This document shows, piece after piece, positions 8,164 to 15,869 of a stretch of 64,000 nucleotides of DNA. Source of the DNA: CAZCFB01 sp964511535 (GTDB lineage Bacteria > Myxococcota_A > Polyangia > GCA-2747355 > CAZCFB01); assembly GCA_964511535.1 (NCBI GenBank), contig CAZEFW010000003.1:62001-126000 (forward strand), read 5' to 3'. Within the stretch, counting starts at the first letter, position 1. Each line of letters starts with the position of its first letter. The notes beneath the pieces were generated by a model that saw only the letters and a list, made by a program, of their open reading frames with translations, had not been told where the DNA came from and made no database searches. The translations under genes were made by a program, and so were the position numbers.

Positions 8164-8191
8164 AGTATAGTTGAGTTGAGGTTGCTGTAAA
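8164..8191 (-). promoter_or_regulatory. Sigma-70-type promoter for the PspA operon
   Basis: On the minus strand TTTACA (8186-8191) is followed after 16 bases by TATACT (8164-8169), a near-consensus pair. It lies about 40 bases upstream of the pspA-like ATG, so transcription would begin near 8157. No sigma-54-like GG/GC element is evident, unlike the psp operon of E. coli. Confidence 0.7.
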
Positions 8192-8213
8192 CCCCGGGTG
8201 GGGCTCCGGTCCG

Positions 8214-8939
8214 CTACTCCACCCGCACCACCGACTCCGGCGGGAGCAGGCCCAGCAGTCGGTCCATGGCCGCCTGCACCGGCGCGGCCTCGCCTCCCTC
8301 AAGGGTGACCTTCACCGTGCAGGACGGATCGTCCATGCGCGGGTAGGAGCCGACCTGCACATGTGGGTGCTCCTCCACCACCCGCGACAGGTGCTCGGCG
8401 ATGCCGCTCTCGTCGGCCAGGAGCCAGACGCAGCGCAGCACCAGCGCCTCCCCTTCGAGCTCGGAGCGCAGGTCGAGCAGCTTGGCCCGGAACAGCTTCG
8501 GGATCCCGGGCAGGATGAAGATGTTGTTCAGGGCAACGGCGGGCAGCATGGAGCCCTCGGTGCGGATCAGCCGCGCGCCCCGGGGCAGGTCCGCCAGCTT
8601 CAGCGCCGCCTCCGTGACGTCGGCGCCCCAGTACTGGTGCACCATGGCGTCGAGGACCGGGTTGCGCTCCAGCGGCAGATCGAAGGCCCGGGCCAGGGCG
8701 GCCATGGTCAGATCGTCGTGGGTCGGCCCCACCCCACCGGAGGTGAACACATAGTCATGCTCCGCGGCGCAGCGGCGCACCTCCCGCACGATGTCGTCCA
8801 TCTCGTCGCCGATGATGGCCAGCCGCCGCAGGGCCACGCCGGCCTCCCTCAGGACCTCCACCAGCAGCGGCGAGTTCTCGTCCGCCACCTTGCCTGAGAG
8901 GATCTCGTCTCCGATGATGACGCCGGCTGCGGTCTTCAT
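8214..8939 (-). CDS. CinA/MoaB-type molybdopterin-binding domain protein (stand-alone CinA N-domain)
   Basis: 241 residues from the ATG at 8939. It starts AAGVIIGDEILSGKVADEN and carries TSGGVGPTHDDLT, the hallmark of the MoCF_biosynth fold in CinA and MoaB. The central section (PGIPKLFRAKLLDL) matches CinA rather than MoaB. The C-terminal nicotinamide-nucleotide deamidase domain of full CinA (about 410 residues) is absent, so this is the COG1058-only form, sometimes annotated as ADP-ribose pyrophosphatase-like. Substrate not predicted. There is no Shine-Dalgarno; a TATCCT hexamer ends 8 bases before the ATG. Confidence 0.88.
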   Translation of the reverse strand: MKTAAGVIIGDEILSGKVADENSPLLVEVLREAGVALRRLAIIGDEMDDIVREVRRCAAEHDYVFTSGGVGPTHDDLTMAALARAFDLPLERNPVLDAMVHQYWGADVTEAALKLADLPRGARLIRTEGSMLPAVALNNIFILPGIPKLFRAKLLDLRSELEGEALVLRCVWLLADESGIAEHLSRVVEEHPHVQVGSYPRMDDPSCTVKVTLEGGEAAPVQAAMDRLLGLLPPESVVRVE

Positions 8940-8947
8940 GGCCACAG

Positions 8948-8953
8948 AGGATA
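8948..8953 (-). promoter_or_regulatory. -10-like hexamer of a possible leaderless mRNA
   Basis: TATCCT on the minus strand ends 8 bases before the CinA-like ATG, in a context lacking a ribosome-binding site. Transcription would then start at or next to the ATG. Confidence 0.45.
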
Positions 8954-9003
8954 CACCCTGGGAGACGCGGGAACCATGATGGACCGCCGGCGTCAGGTCG
9001 CGC

Positions 9004-12000
9004 CTACTCGTCGGCTGTTTCGCCCCGTCCGGTGAAGCACTCGTGGCTGACGAGCGGCACCTTGAGGCGCGGGCGCCCCCCCTCCCAGACCACCGGCACG
9101 CTGCGCCACACCTGCCGCATCAGCCCGCACCGTTCGGCGTACAGCGCCGTGAGGTCCAGGGTCAGGTGGTCTCCCAGCTCCGAGGCGGCCAGCAGGCGCC
9201 GCCCGGTGATGGCCAGATGGGTCACCGGACCGTGCAGCCGGCCGTGGTCGAGGCGGCGGCCGTTGCCGGCGTGCCACAGGCCCAGCTCGCCGCTGGCGAA
9301 CCCCGCCGCGATGGTGCCGCGCGGGCCGGCCACCAGGGCGGTCACCGCGCCGGCAGGCGTGTGCTCGAACGAGGCGGCCGGCCCGGCGCCGCCGAACACG
9401 CGCACGTCACCGTTGGCGTAGCCCACCGCGAGCTTGCCACGGATCCGGGCCAGCGCCGTGGCGTCCGGACCCACCATCATGGTGCCGGCGGTCTTGCCGT
9501 CCAGGCTCACGGAGTAGGCGGACCGCTCGGCCACCACCAGCAGCCGCTTGCCGTCCAACGCCAGCGCGCTGCACACCCCCGCCAGCTTGCGGAGGCTGGA
9601 GTTGGGCTCGTAATAGCTGACAGCCACGCCGGTGCGGACCACGCAGCCCCGGGCGTGGGCCACCACCTGCAGCGCCTGGGCCACGGGCCAGCGCCCGGCG
9701 CGGACGTCCTTCCGCGTATCCCAGAGCTGCAGCTCGTCGGCGCGCGTCACCAGGCAGGCCAGCGCTCCGGTGGGAGACACCGAGGCCAGGCGCGCGTCGG
9801 CCAGCACGGCGCGCTGCCACTTCTTCGCCTCCGCCCCTGGTGGTTTTCCGTCCAGGCGCTCCAGCCCGCGGTGGCTGTACAGCGCAGGCGGCGAGGTGGT
9901 CAGCAGGGGCGCCCACCAGCGCGTGCGGCCGGTGGCCACCTCCCAGGACCGCACGGTGCCGTCGTCGCTGCCGGTCACCGCGAACCTGCCGTCCGCGCTG
10001 AAGTCCACCACGTTGACCTCCCCGCGGTGGCCACGCAGGGGGCGGGAGGTCCCTGAGTCGACGTCCACGAGGTGGGCCATGCCGTCGCTGTACGGCACGC
10101 CCAGCAGCTGTCCCCCGGGATGAAAGGCCACGTCGATGGCGCGCCCGGGCCGGCGGTCCAGGATGCGCCCCTCCCCGCTGGTCAGGTCCCACAGTCGCGC
10201 GGTCCCGTCAAAGCCCGATGTGGCCAGCGCGCCGGAGTCCGGGCTGAACGAGACCCCCGAGATCACCGCGCCGTGGCCAACCAGCTCCCGGACCTTCTGG
10301 CCGCTCTCGAGGTCCCACAGGCGCACCACCTTGTCGTTGCCACCCGACGCCACCAGCTTGCCGTCTCCTGAAATGGCCAGGGCGGTGACCCGGGTCTTGT
10401 GACCGGGGAGCACCTTGACCTGGGACGCGGCGGACATGTCCCAGATCCTGACGCGCCAGTCGTCCCCGCCGCTGGCCAGCAGCTTGCCACGTGGGCCGAA
10501 GGCGATGCTGCGCACCACGTTCCAGTGGCTCCCCACGGCCCTGGGGCGCAGGCGCTTGGCGAGCAGCCAGGTCCAGACCAGCTGGTCATCCGCCGCGGCG
10601 GCCACGCGCTCCCCGCGGGGGCCGAAGGCCAGCTGGTAGATCCTGGCGCCGCCAGTCTCCAGCACCATCGTCTGCGCGCCGGTGGCCGCGTCCCAGATGC
10701 GGACGCCGCCGGCGTAGCCGCCGCTGGCCACCTGCTTGCCGTCCCTGGAGAAGGCCGCGCCAAACACCGCGCTGCCATGCCCTGCCTTGCGGCGGGCCTG
10801 CAGCCCCACGTCGGTGCGCCAGGACCAGATGGTGCGCTCCTTGCCGGCGGCCACCAGGCTGCGTCCGTCCGGGTGGAACGCCAGGGTCAGCACGGGCGCC
10901 TTCTCCACCTCGTACAGCCCCACCTGCTCGCCCGTGGCGAGGCGCCAGAGCCGCACCGTTGGGCCGTCTCCGGCCGAGGCCACCAGCCCTGCGCCGGCGT
11001 GACAGGCCACGCGGAGCACCGTCTCGCGGTGGCCACGCAGCTCCAGGGCGAGCTTGCCCTGGCGTGTATCCCAGATCCGCACCACCTGGTCAGCGCCCGC
11101 GCTCACCAGCTTGTGTCCGGTCCCGCAGTAGGACAGCCCGACGGCGGCCAGGGCGTGCCCCTTGAGGACGCGCGGCGGACCGGCGCTGCCGATGGACCAG
11201 ATGCGCACCTCGCCGCTGCTCAGGGCCGCGGCCACCTCCTGGCCCGACGGGGAGAAGGCCACGCTGTTGGCCTTGACCTTGCCAGTATGCAGGGTGCGCT
11301 CCAGCCGCCCCGTGAGCGGGTCCCACAGGTTGACCGTGCCGTCGTCGCCGCCGCTTGCCAGGCGCGAGCCGTCGGGGCTGTAAGCCAACCCCCAGACGTT
11401 GCCCACGTGGCCCTGCATGCGCCTGACCTCGCTGCCGTCCAGGCGGAGGGTCTTGATCACCCCCGACCGGGCCCCCACGGCCACGGTCTCCCCCCCGGGA
11501 GAGTAAGCCATGGAGAGCTGCTGGTCGCCGAGGCCACGGTTGGTGCGGCTATGCAGCGTGCGCATGTCCATCAGGTGCACGGTGCGGTCCTGGCACGACG
11601 CGGCCAGGGTCTCCCCGTCCGGCGAGATGGCCAGGGCGTAGACGATGGAGTCCATGCGAGTGCGCCACTGCAGCGGGTCCCGGGACAGGCGCATCCACAG
11701 GGCGCGGGCCTCGATGGAGTCTCGCGCCTCCAGCGCGCCGCGCAGCTCGGCCCTGGCCTGGATCATGTCCTGCCGGGCCGCGGCAGCGTCCCCCGCCTCC
11801 AGCTGCGCCTCGGCGAAGGAGCGCCGCGCCAGGTCGCGCTGGTCATCGGCCTGGCGCTTCTGGTACAGCAGCAGCGCCGTGGCGCCGAGCATCACCAGCA
11901 AGGCCGCGGCCACCAGAAAGCGGACCCGGCGGCGGCGCCAGGACTCTCGCTGCTGGCCCGCCTGCAGGAAGCGCTGCACCAGCGGCGGCACATCCTGGCG

Positions 12001-14193
12001 GCAGCGCCGGCTGGCGCGCTGGGCGTCTGCCAGCGCCTCCCCCTGCCACGCCTCCTCCTCCCGCGCCCCGCGCCGCTTCCACACCTCGGCTGCCTGGCTC
12101 ACCTCCAGCAGGAACGCCACGTCGTCGCGGCCCTGCTCCAGCCAGCGCGCCAGGGTGCCCCAGGTCTCCACCAGCGACTCGTGGGCCAGCTCCACCGGCG
12201 CATGCTCGTCCTCTCCGCCCGGGCGCACGCGCACCGAGATCAGCCTGGCCGAGATGAGGCGGTCCAGGACCTCTCCGGCCCCGGGGTCCAGGCCGTCCAG
12301 GGCGGCCTCGCGCGGCACCACCCGGCGCGTGCCCTCTGGCGTGACCAGCCGCAGCAGCAGCGGCCGCGCCACGGTCCGCCGCTCCGGGGCCATCTGCTCC
12401 AGCACCTTGTCCGCGTGGGCCGCCAGGGCCCCGGCCACGCCCCCCACCTCGATGTATGATTCGCGGGTGATCAGGCGCCGCTCCCGGTCCCGGCGCTCCC
12501 ACAGCATCATGGCCGTGAACTGCAGCAGCGGCAGGGCGGCCGGTTCGCCGCCGGCGTCCACCACCATCTCCGGCAGGAGCAGGTCGTCCTCGGGTCGGTA
12601 TCCCACCACCTTCAGCGGGCCCTCCACCACCTCCTGCAATGACGAGGGCCCCGGCGGTCGGATCACGGTCACTCGGTCCAGGGGCGCCGCCGCCCCCGGA
12701 CCGGTGTCGAGCCTGCCGAGGAAGTCGTCGCGGATGGTGAACATCACCCGCACCGGGCCGGCCGGGTCATCCGCCGCGCCCACCAGCGCACGGGTGAAGC
12801 GGCGCTGGGTCCGCCTGTCCGACACGAGGGTGAACAGCTCCTCCAGCTGATCCACGAACAGCAGCACCCGCTTGCCCAGCTGCCGGGCCAGCTGCTCCAG
12901 CAGCAGGGCGAGCAAGGTCGGCTGCTTGAGCAGCCGCGCCTCGAGGTCGGCGTAGTCCCGGGCGCGCTCCTCACCGGCCGCCTGCTGTATCCCCTCGCGC
13001 AGCGCGGTGTACGGCTTCTCTCCCGGCCGCATCGCGATGACCTCCAGGCCGCCCTGCTCGCGCAGGCGCGGGATCACCCCGGCCTGGACGAAGGAGGTCT
13101 TGCCCGCCCCCGACGGCCCCACCACGGGGAGCAGCGGCGCCTCGCGCAGCAGCTCCAGGGCGGCGGCGATCTCGTCGTCGCGGCCAAAGAAGAGCGCCGC
13201 GTGCTGCTCGCCGAAGGGTCGCAGGCCGCGGAACGGGTTCTCCTCGCCCGCCGACTCCGGTCCGGCGCCGGCGAGGATGCGCGTCAGGCGGTCGCGCGCC
13301 TCGATGGCGTCCGGGCGCGCGGCGGCGTCCTTCTCAAGGCAGGCGCCCACCAGCTCGATGAGCGGCACCGGCAGCCCGGGCACCTCCAGCGGCGGCGACG
13401 GGTCCTCGCTGGAGATCAGGAAGGCCGAGGTCACCAGGTTGAAGCTGGGGAAGGGGCGATCCCCGGACAGCAGCTCGAACAGCAGCACGCCCAGGGCCCA
13501 GATGTCCACCTCAGGGCCGGGCGTCTCGCCCTTCCACTGCTCCGGCGCCATGTAAGCCGGGGTCCCGGCCACGGGGCCGCAATCCCGGCGCATGCGCACC
13601 ATGGTCGAGCGCACCCAGCCCTCCGAGTCGAGCTCGTCCAGGTCCACGCCGGGGCCGGGAGGCATGGCCCGCGCGAGCCCGAAGTCCACCACCCGCGGCC
13701 GGCCGTCCCTGGGGATCAGCACGTTCTCCGGCTTCAGGTCGCCGTGCACCACGCCGGCGGCGTGGGCTGCCACCAGCGCCTCGGCCACGGCCAGGGCCAC
13801 GCGGCAGCTCTCCCTGACCCCCAGGGCGTCGGTGGTGATGCGGTCGCGCATGTTCTGGCCGTCGAGGAACTCCATCACCAGGAAGGGCAAGCCCTCCTGG
13901 GCCCCGGCGCCGTACACCGTCACGATGTGCGGGTGATTGAACAGCGCGGTGGTGCGCGCCTCCTGAAGGAAGAGCTCGGTCTGCTCCTGCTTGCGGTCCC
14001 GCCAGCCGGCCAGCACCTTGATCGCCACCCGCCGGCCGAGGCGGGTGTCACGGGCCAGGTACACCTCTCCCATACCGCCCCGACCGAGCAGGCGGATGAT
14101 CCGGTAGTCGCCGAGGTGGGCTTCGGGCGACAGCAGGTCCTGATCCCTGCGTGGCTTGGCAGCGTTGATCGCCCTGTCGACCCGTGAATCCAT
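9004..14193 (-). CDS. Giant Ser/Thr kinase - STAND-like NTPase - WD40 repeat signalling protein
   Basis: 1729 residues from the ATG at 14193, where kinase-type sequence begins; the frame stays open 46 codons upstream. Kinase domain about 30-305: LGRGGMGEVYLA, VAIK lysine (59), HGDLKPEN (Asp152, an HGD rather than HRD motif) and DFG (Asp170). Next is a P-loop domain (Walker A GPSGAGKT, 359-366; LLFVDQLEELF as Walker B) of the nSTAND type. A single membrane helix follows (VRFLVAAALLVMLGATALLL, about residues 755-776). The last 900 or so residues are about a dozen WD40 repeats (for example VRSIAFGPRGKLLASGGDDW). The layout suggests a cytosolic kinase and switch ATPase with the propeller on the other side of the membrane, perhaps sensing an envelope ligand; that is inference. 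Myxococcota and Planctomycetes are rich in such proteins. Confidence 0.95.
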   Translation of the reverse strand: MDSRVDRAINAAKPRRDQDLLSPEAHLGDYRIIRLLGRGGMGEVYLARDTRLGRRVAIKVLAGWRDRKQEQTELFLQEARTTALFNHPHIVTVYGAGAQEGLPFLVMEFLDGQNMRDRITTDALGVRESCRVALAVAEALVAAHAAGVVHGDLKPENVLIPRDGRPRVVDFGLARAMPPGPGVDLDELDSEGWVRSTMVRMRRDCGPVAGTPAYMAPEQWKGETPGPEVDIWALGVLLFELLSGDRPFPSFNLVTSAFLISSEDPSPPLEVPGLPVPLIELVGACLEKDAAARPDAIEARDRLTRILAGAGPESAGEENPFRGLRPFGEQHAALFFGRDDEIAAALELLREAPLLPVVGPSGAGKTSFVQAGVIPRLREQGGLEVIAMRPGEKPYTALREGIQQAAGEERARDYADLEARLLKQPTLLALLLEQLARQLGKRVLLFVDQLEELFTLVSDRRTQRRFTRALVGAADDPAGPVRVMFTIRDDFLGRLDTGPGAAAPLDRVTVIRPPGPSSLQEVVEGPLKVVGYRPEDDLLLPEMVVDAGGEPAALPLLQFTAMMLWERRDRERRLITRESYIEVGGVAGALAAHADKVLEQMAPERRTVARPLLLRLVTPEGTRRVVPREAALDGLDPGAGEVLDRLISARLISVRVRPGGEDEHAPVELAHESLVETWGTLARWLEQGRDDVAFLLEVSQAAEVWKRRGAREEEAWQGEALADAQRASRRCRQDVPPLVQRFLQAGQQRESWRRRRVRFLVAAALLVMLGATALLLYQKRQADDQRDLARRSFAEAQLEAGDAAAARQDMIQARAELRGALEARDSIEARALWMRLSRDPLQWRTRMDSIVYALAISPDGETLAASCQDRTVHLMDMRTLHSRTNRGLGDQQLSMAYSPGGETVAVGARSGVIKTLRLDGSEVRRMQGHVGNVWGLAYSPDGSRLASGGDDGTVNLWDPLTGRLERTLHTGKVKANSVAFSPSGQEVAAALSSGEVRIWSIGSAGPPRVLKGHALAAVGLSYCGTGHKLVSAGADQVVRIWDTRQGKLALELRGHRETVLRVACHAGAGLVASAGDGPTVRLWRLATGEQVGLYEVEKAPVLTLAFHPDGRSLVAAGKERTIWSWRTDVGLQARRKAGHGSAVFGAAFSRDGKQVASGGYAGGVRIWDAATGAQTMVLETGGARIYQLAFGPRGERVAAAADDQLVWTWLLAKRLRPRAVGSHWNVVRSIAFGPRGKLLASGGDDWRVRIWDMSAASQVKVLPGHKTRVTALAISGDGKLVASGGNDKVVRLWDLESGQKVRELVGHGAVISGVSFSPDSGALATSGFDGTARLWDLTSGEGRILDRRPGRAIDVAFHPGGQLLGVPYSDGMAHLVDVDSGTSRPLRGHRGEVNVVDFSADGRFAVTGSDDGTVRSWEVATGRTRWWAPLLTTSPPALYSHRGLERLDGKPPGAEAKKWQRAVLADARLASVSPTGALACLVTRADELQLWDTRKDVRAGRWPVAQALQVVAHARGCVVRTGVAVSYYEPNSSLRKLAGVCSALALDGKRLLVVAERSAYSVSLDGKTAGTMMVGPDATALARIRGKLAVGYANGDVRVFGGAGPAASFEHTPAGAVTALVAGPRGTIAAGFASGELGLWHAGNGRRLDHGRLHGPVTHLAITGRRLLAASELGDHLTLDLTALYAERCGLMRQVWRSVPVVWEGGRPRLKVPLVSHECFTGRGETADE

Positions 14194-14291
14194 CTGGCAT
14201 CCGCGCCTGCGTTGGCCCCCCGAAGCTGGAGCGATCAACTGTATCACGGTGGACGGGCCAGAAATGCTGGATTGACCGGAATTCCCAACAG

Positions 14292-14321
14292 TTGACCCTA
14301 CCCCCGCGCTGGCCCTATGCT
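14292..14321 (+). promoter_or_regulatory. Sigma-70-type promoter upstream of the Trp/Cys-rich unknown gene
   Basis: TTGACC (14292-14297), an 18-base spacer, then TATGCT (14316-14321), about 49 bases before the ATG at 14370, which has its own GAGGGGAG ribosome site. It drives the gene divergent to the kinase. Confidence 0.55.
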
Positions 14322-14369
14322 TCCTTTTCACCCTGAAAACCAGCGCTGTACAGAAACGAGGGGAGAACC

Positions 14370-14906
14370 ATGAAAACTGTTTTCTGCTACGTGGACGCCG
14401 GCTTCCATGAGTTTTACAAGGTCGACGGGATCAACACCAACCCCGGGAATCCACAGATCGGCAACGTGAAGTGGGAAGACTGCTGCTACCTGCACGTGAT
14501 CTTCCAGGGAGATGACAACCCGCCCACGGAAACGCCGGTGGTGAGGCTCCTCTCGTCCCACTGGTGCGATGATCCGCACCCCGGCGATCCGCCGCCGCCG
14601 CCGGAGCAGCACCTGGAGAAGAGCGCGCAGGCCATGCTCAACTACAGCACCTGGTACACGTTCGTGAAGGATAGCGTGGTTGGGGTCGACGAAAAATGCT
14701 TCATGAAGGACGACAACCAGTACTGCTTCCTGTTCGAGTACGATGAGAACACCTGGGACCCGAACACGAAGCGGTTCGAGGGCGGCGGGTGGCTCACCAT
14801 CCGGCCGTGCGGCGACTGGGAGGCGCCTCCCGGGCCCGCCCCCGCGCCTCCTCCTCCGCCTCCGCCCTCGAGCGAGTCCAAGGGGGGCGAGGTCAAGAAG
14901 GGTTGA
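14370..14906 (+). CDS. Unknown small protein with Pro-rich C-terminal tail
   Basis: 178 residues, good GAGGGGAG ribosome site, no signal peptide. The body is unusually rich in Trp, Tyr, Phe, Cys and Asp/Asn (GNVKWEDCCYLHVIFQGDDN, DENTWDPNTKRFEGGGWLTI). It ends in a Pro-rich segment (PAPAPPPPPPPSSESKGGEV). Base and codon use is visibly less GC-biased than in the neighbours, which may hint at transfer. It is divergent from the kinase-WD40 gene. I recognise no family. Confidence 0.75.
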   Translation: MKTVFCYVDAGFHEFYKVDGINTNPGNPQIGNVKWEDCCYLHVIFQGDDNPPTETPVVRLLSSHWCDDPHPGDPPPPPEQHLEKSAQAMLNYSTWYTFVKDSVVGVDEKCFMKDDNQYCFLFEYDENTWDPNTKRFEGGGWLTIRPCGDWEAPPGPAPAPPPPPPPSSESKGGEVKKG

Positions 14907-14977
14907 TCGACACCTGCCCCCGGGGGGAGCGCCCGTCAGCATCATGAAGGGTTGGTTCCCCGCCGGGGCGGATTCGT

Positions 14978-15865
14978 TCAGACCAGAGCGGTAAGGTCCT
15001 CATCCAGGCGCCACGAGCTCGCCTGCGCGGCCAGCGCCACGGCCGCCTGCGACCTTGCTTCCTCCAGCGCCACGGGACCGCGATGGAGGCTGAGGGGGCC
15101 GGCCCGGGGCAGGCCCCGCGGCGAGATGACATACACCGGCAGCCCCCGCTCCAGCGCCAGCCGCGCCTGAAGGCGGGAGTTCTCCCGCCGGGCGATGGCC
15201 AGCCCGCGCGTGAGGGACGACAGCAGCCGCCCGAGACCAGGGCCGGCGCGCGCCGGTCGCTGCAATGACCTGCTCTGCAGCCAGTGGATCACGATGGCAT
15301 CCACCTCGTCGAGCATGCAGGCCACCGGGATCTTGTTCACCATGCCGCCGTCCCAGTAGTGACAGCCGCCGAGCTTCACCGGCTGGAACAGCCCCGGGTA
15401 GGCGGAGGAGGCCACCACGGCCGGGGCCAGCTCCCCACGGTCCAGGAGATCGAGGCTGCCCCGGGTCAGGTTGGTGGCCTCCATGTACACCGGGACGCGG
15501 CACGACTCGAACCGCTGCACGGGCAGGTGGCTGGCCATGAGGCGCCTGAACTTGCGCCCCCTGAGCAATCCGGGAGCGGGCAGGTCACCCCGTCGGCGCA
15601 GCAAGTCTGTCACGCCGGCCGGATCCCAGAACGCCTCCCGCCGCACGCCGCGCAGGATCCGGGCCATCCCGTTGGCGCTCACCCCTGCCCCGTGCAGCGC
15701 CGCGATCATGGCCCCGGCCGACGATCCGCTCACCGCTGCCGGGCGGACGCCGTGGTCCTCCAGCGCGGCCAACAGGCCCGCGTGGGCGTAGAAGCCGAAG
15801 AAGCCGGCGGAGAGCACCAGGCCGGTGCGCTGGCCGGCCAGCACGTCAGCGAGGGAGGGGGCCAT
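14978..15865 (-). CDS. Patatin-like phospholipase
   Basis: 295 residues from the ATG at 15865, 4 bases after the glutamine synthetase stop, so probably co-transcribed. The nucleophile elbow is VSGSSAGAM (GXSXG) and the catalytic Asp lies in YWDGGMVNKIP (DGG). These form the Ser-Asp dyad of patatins and the RssA/YjjU group, which hydrolyse acyl esters of lipids. The usual Gly-rich oxyanion loop (GGGxRG) is replaced by LSAGFFGFYAHAG, which keeps a small-residue turn but lacks the Arg. No signal peptide or membrane segment. The C-terminal third is Arg/Ala-rich and divergent. Confidence 0.88.
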   Translation of the reverse strand: MAPSLADVLAGQRTGLVLSAGFFGFYAHAGLLAALEDHGVRPAAVSGSSAGAMIAALHGAGVSANGMARILRGVRREAFWDPAGVTDLLRRRGDLPAPGLLRGRKFRRLMASHLPVQRFESCRVPVYMEATNLTRGSLDLLDRGELAPAVVASSAYPGLFQPVKLGGCHYWDGGMVNKIPVACMLDEVDAIVIHWLQSRSLQRPARAGPGLGRLLSSLTRGLAIARRENSRLQARLALERGLPVYVISPRGLPRAGPLSLHRGPVALEEARSQAAVALAAQASSWRLDEDLTALV

Positions 15866-15869
15866 CACC

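Noticed and set aside
10399..12459. Long plus-strand frame opposite the kinase-WD40 gene
   Set aside because: It is antisense to an intact kinase/WD40 reading frame, has a composition typical of GC-rich shadow frames (Arg/Gly/His/Pro-rich) and shows no domain.
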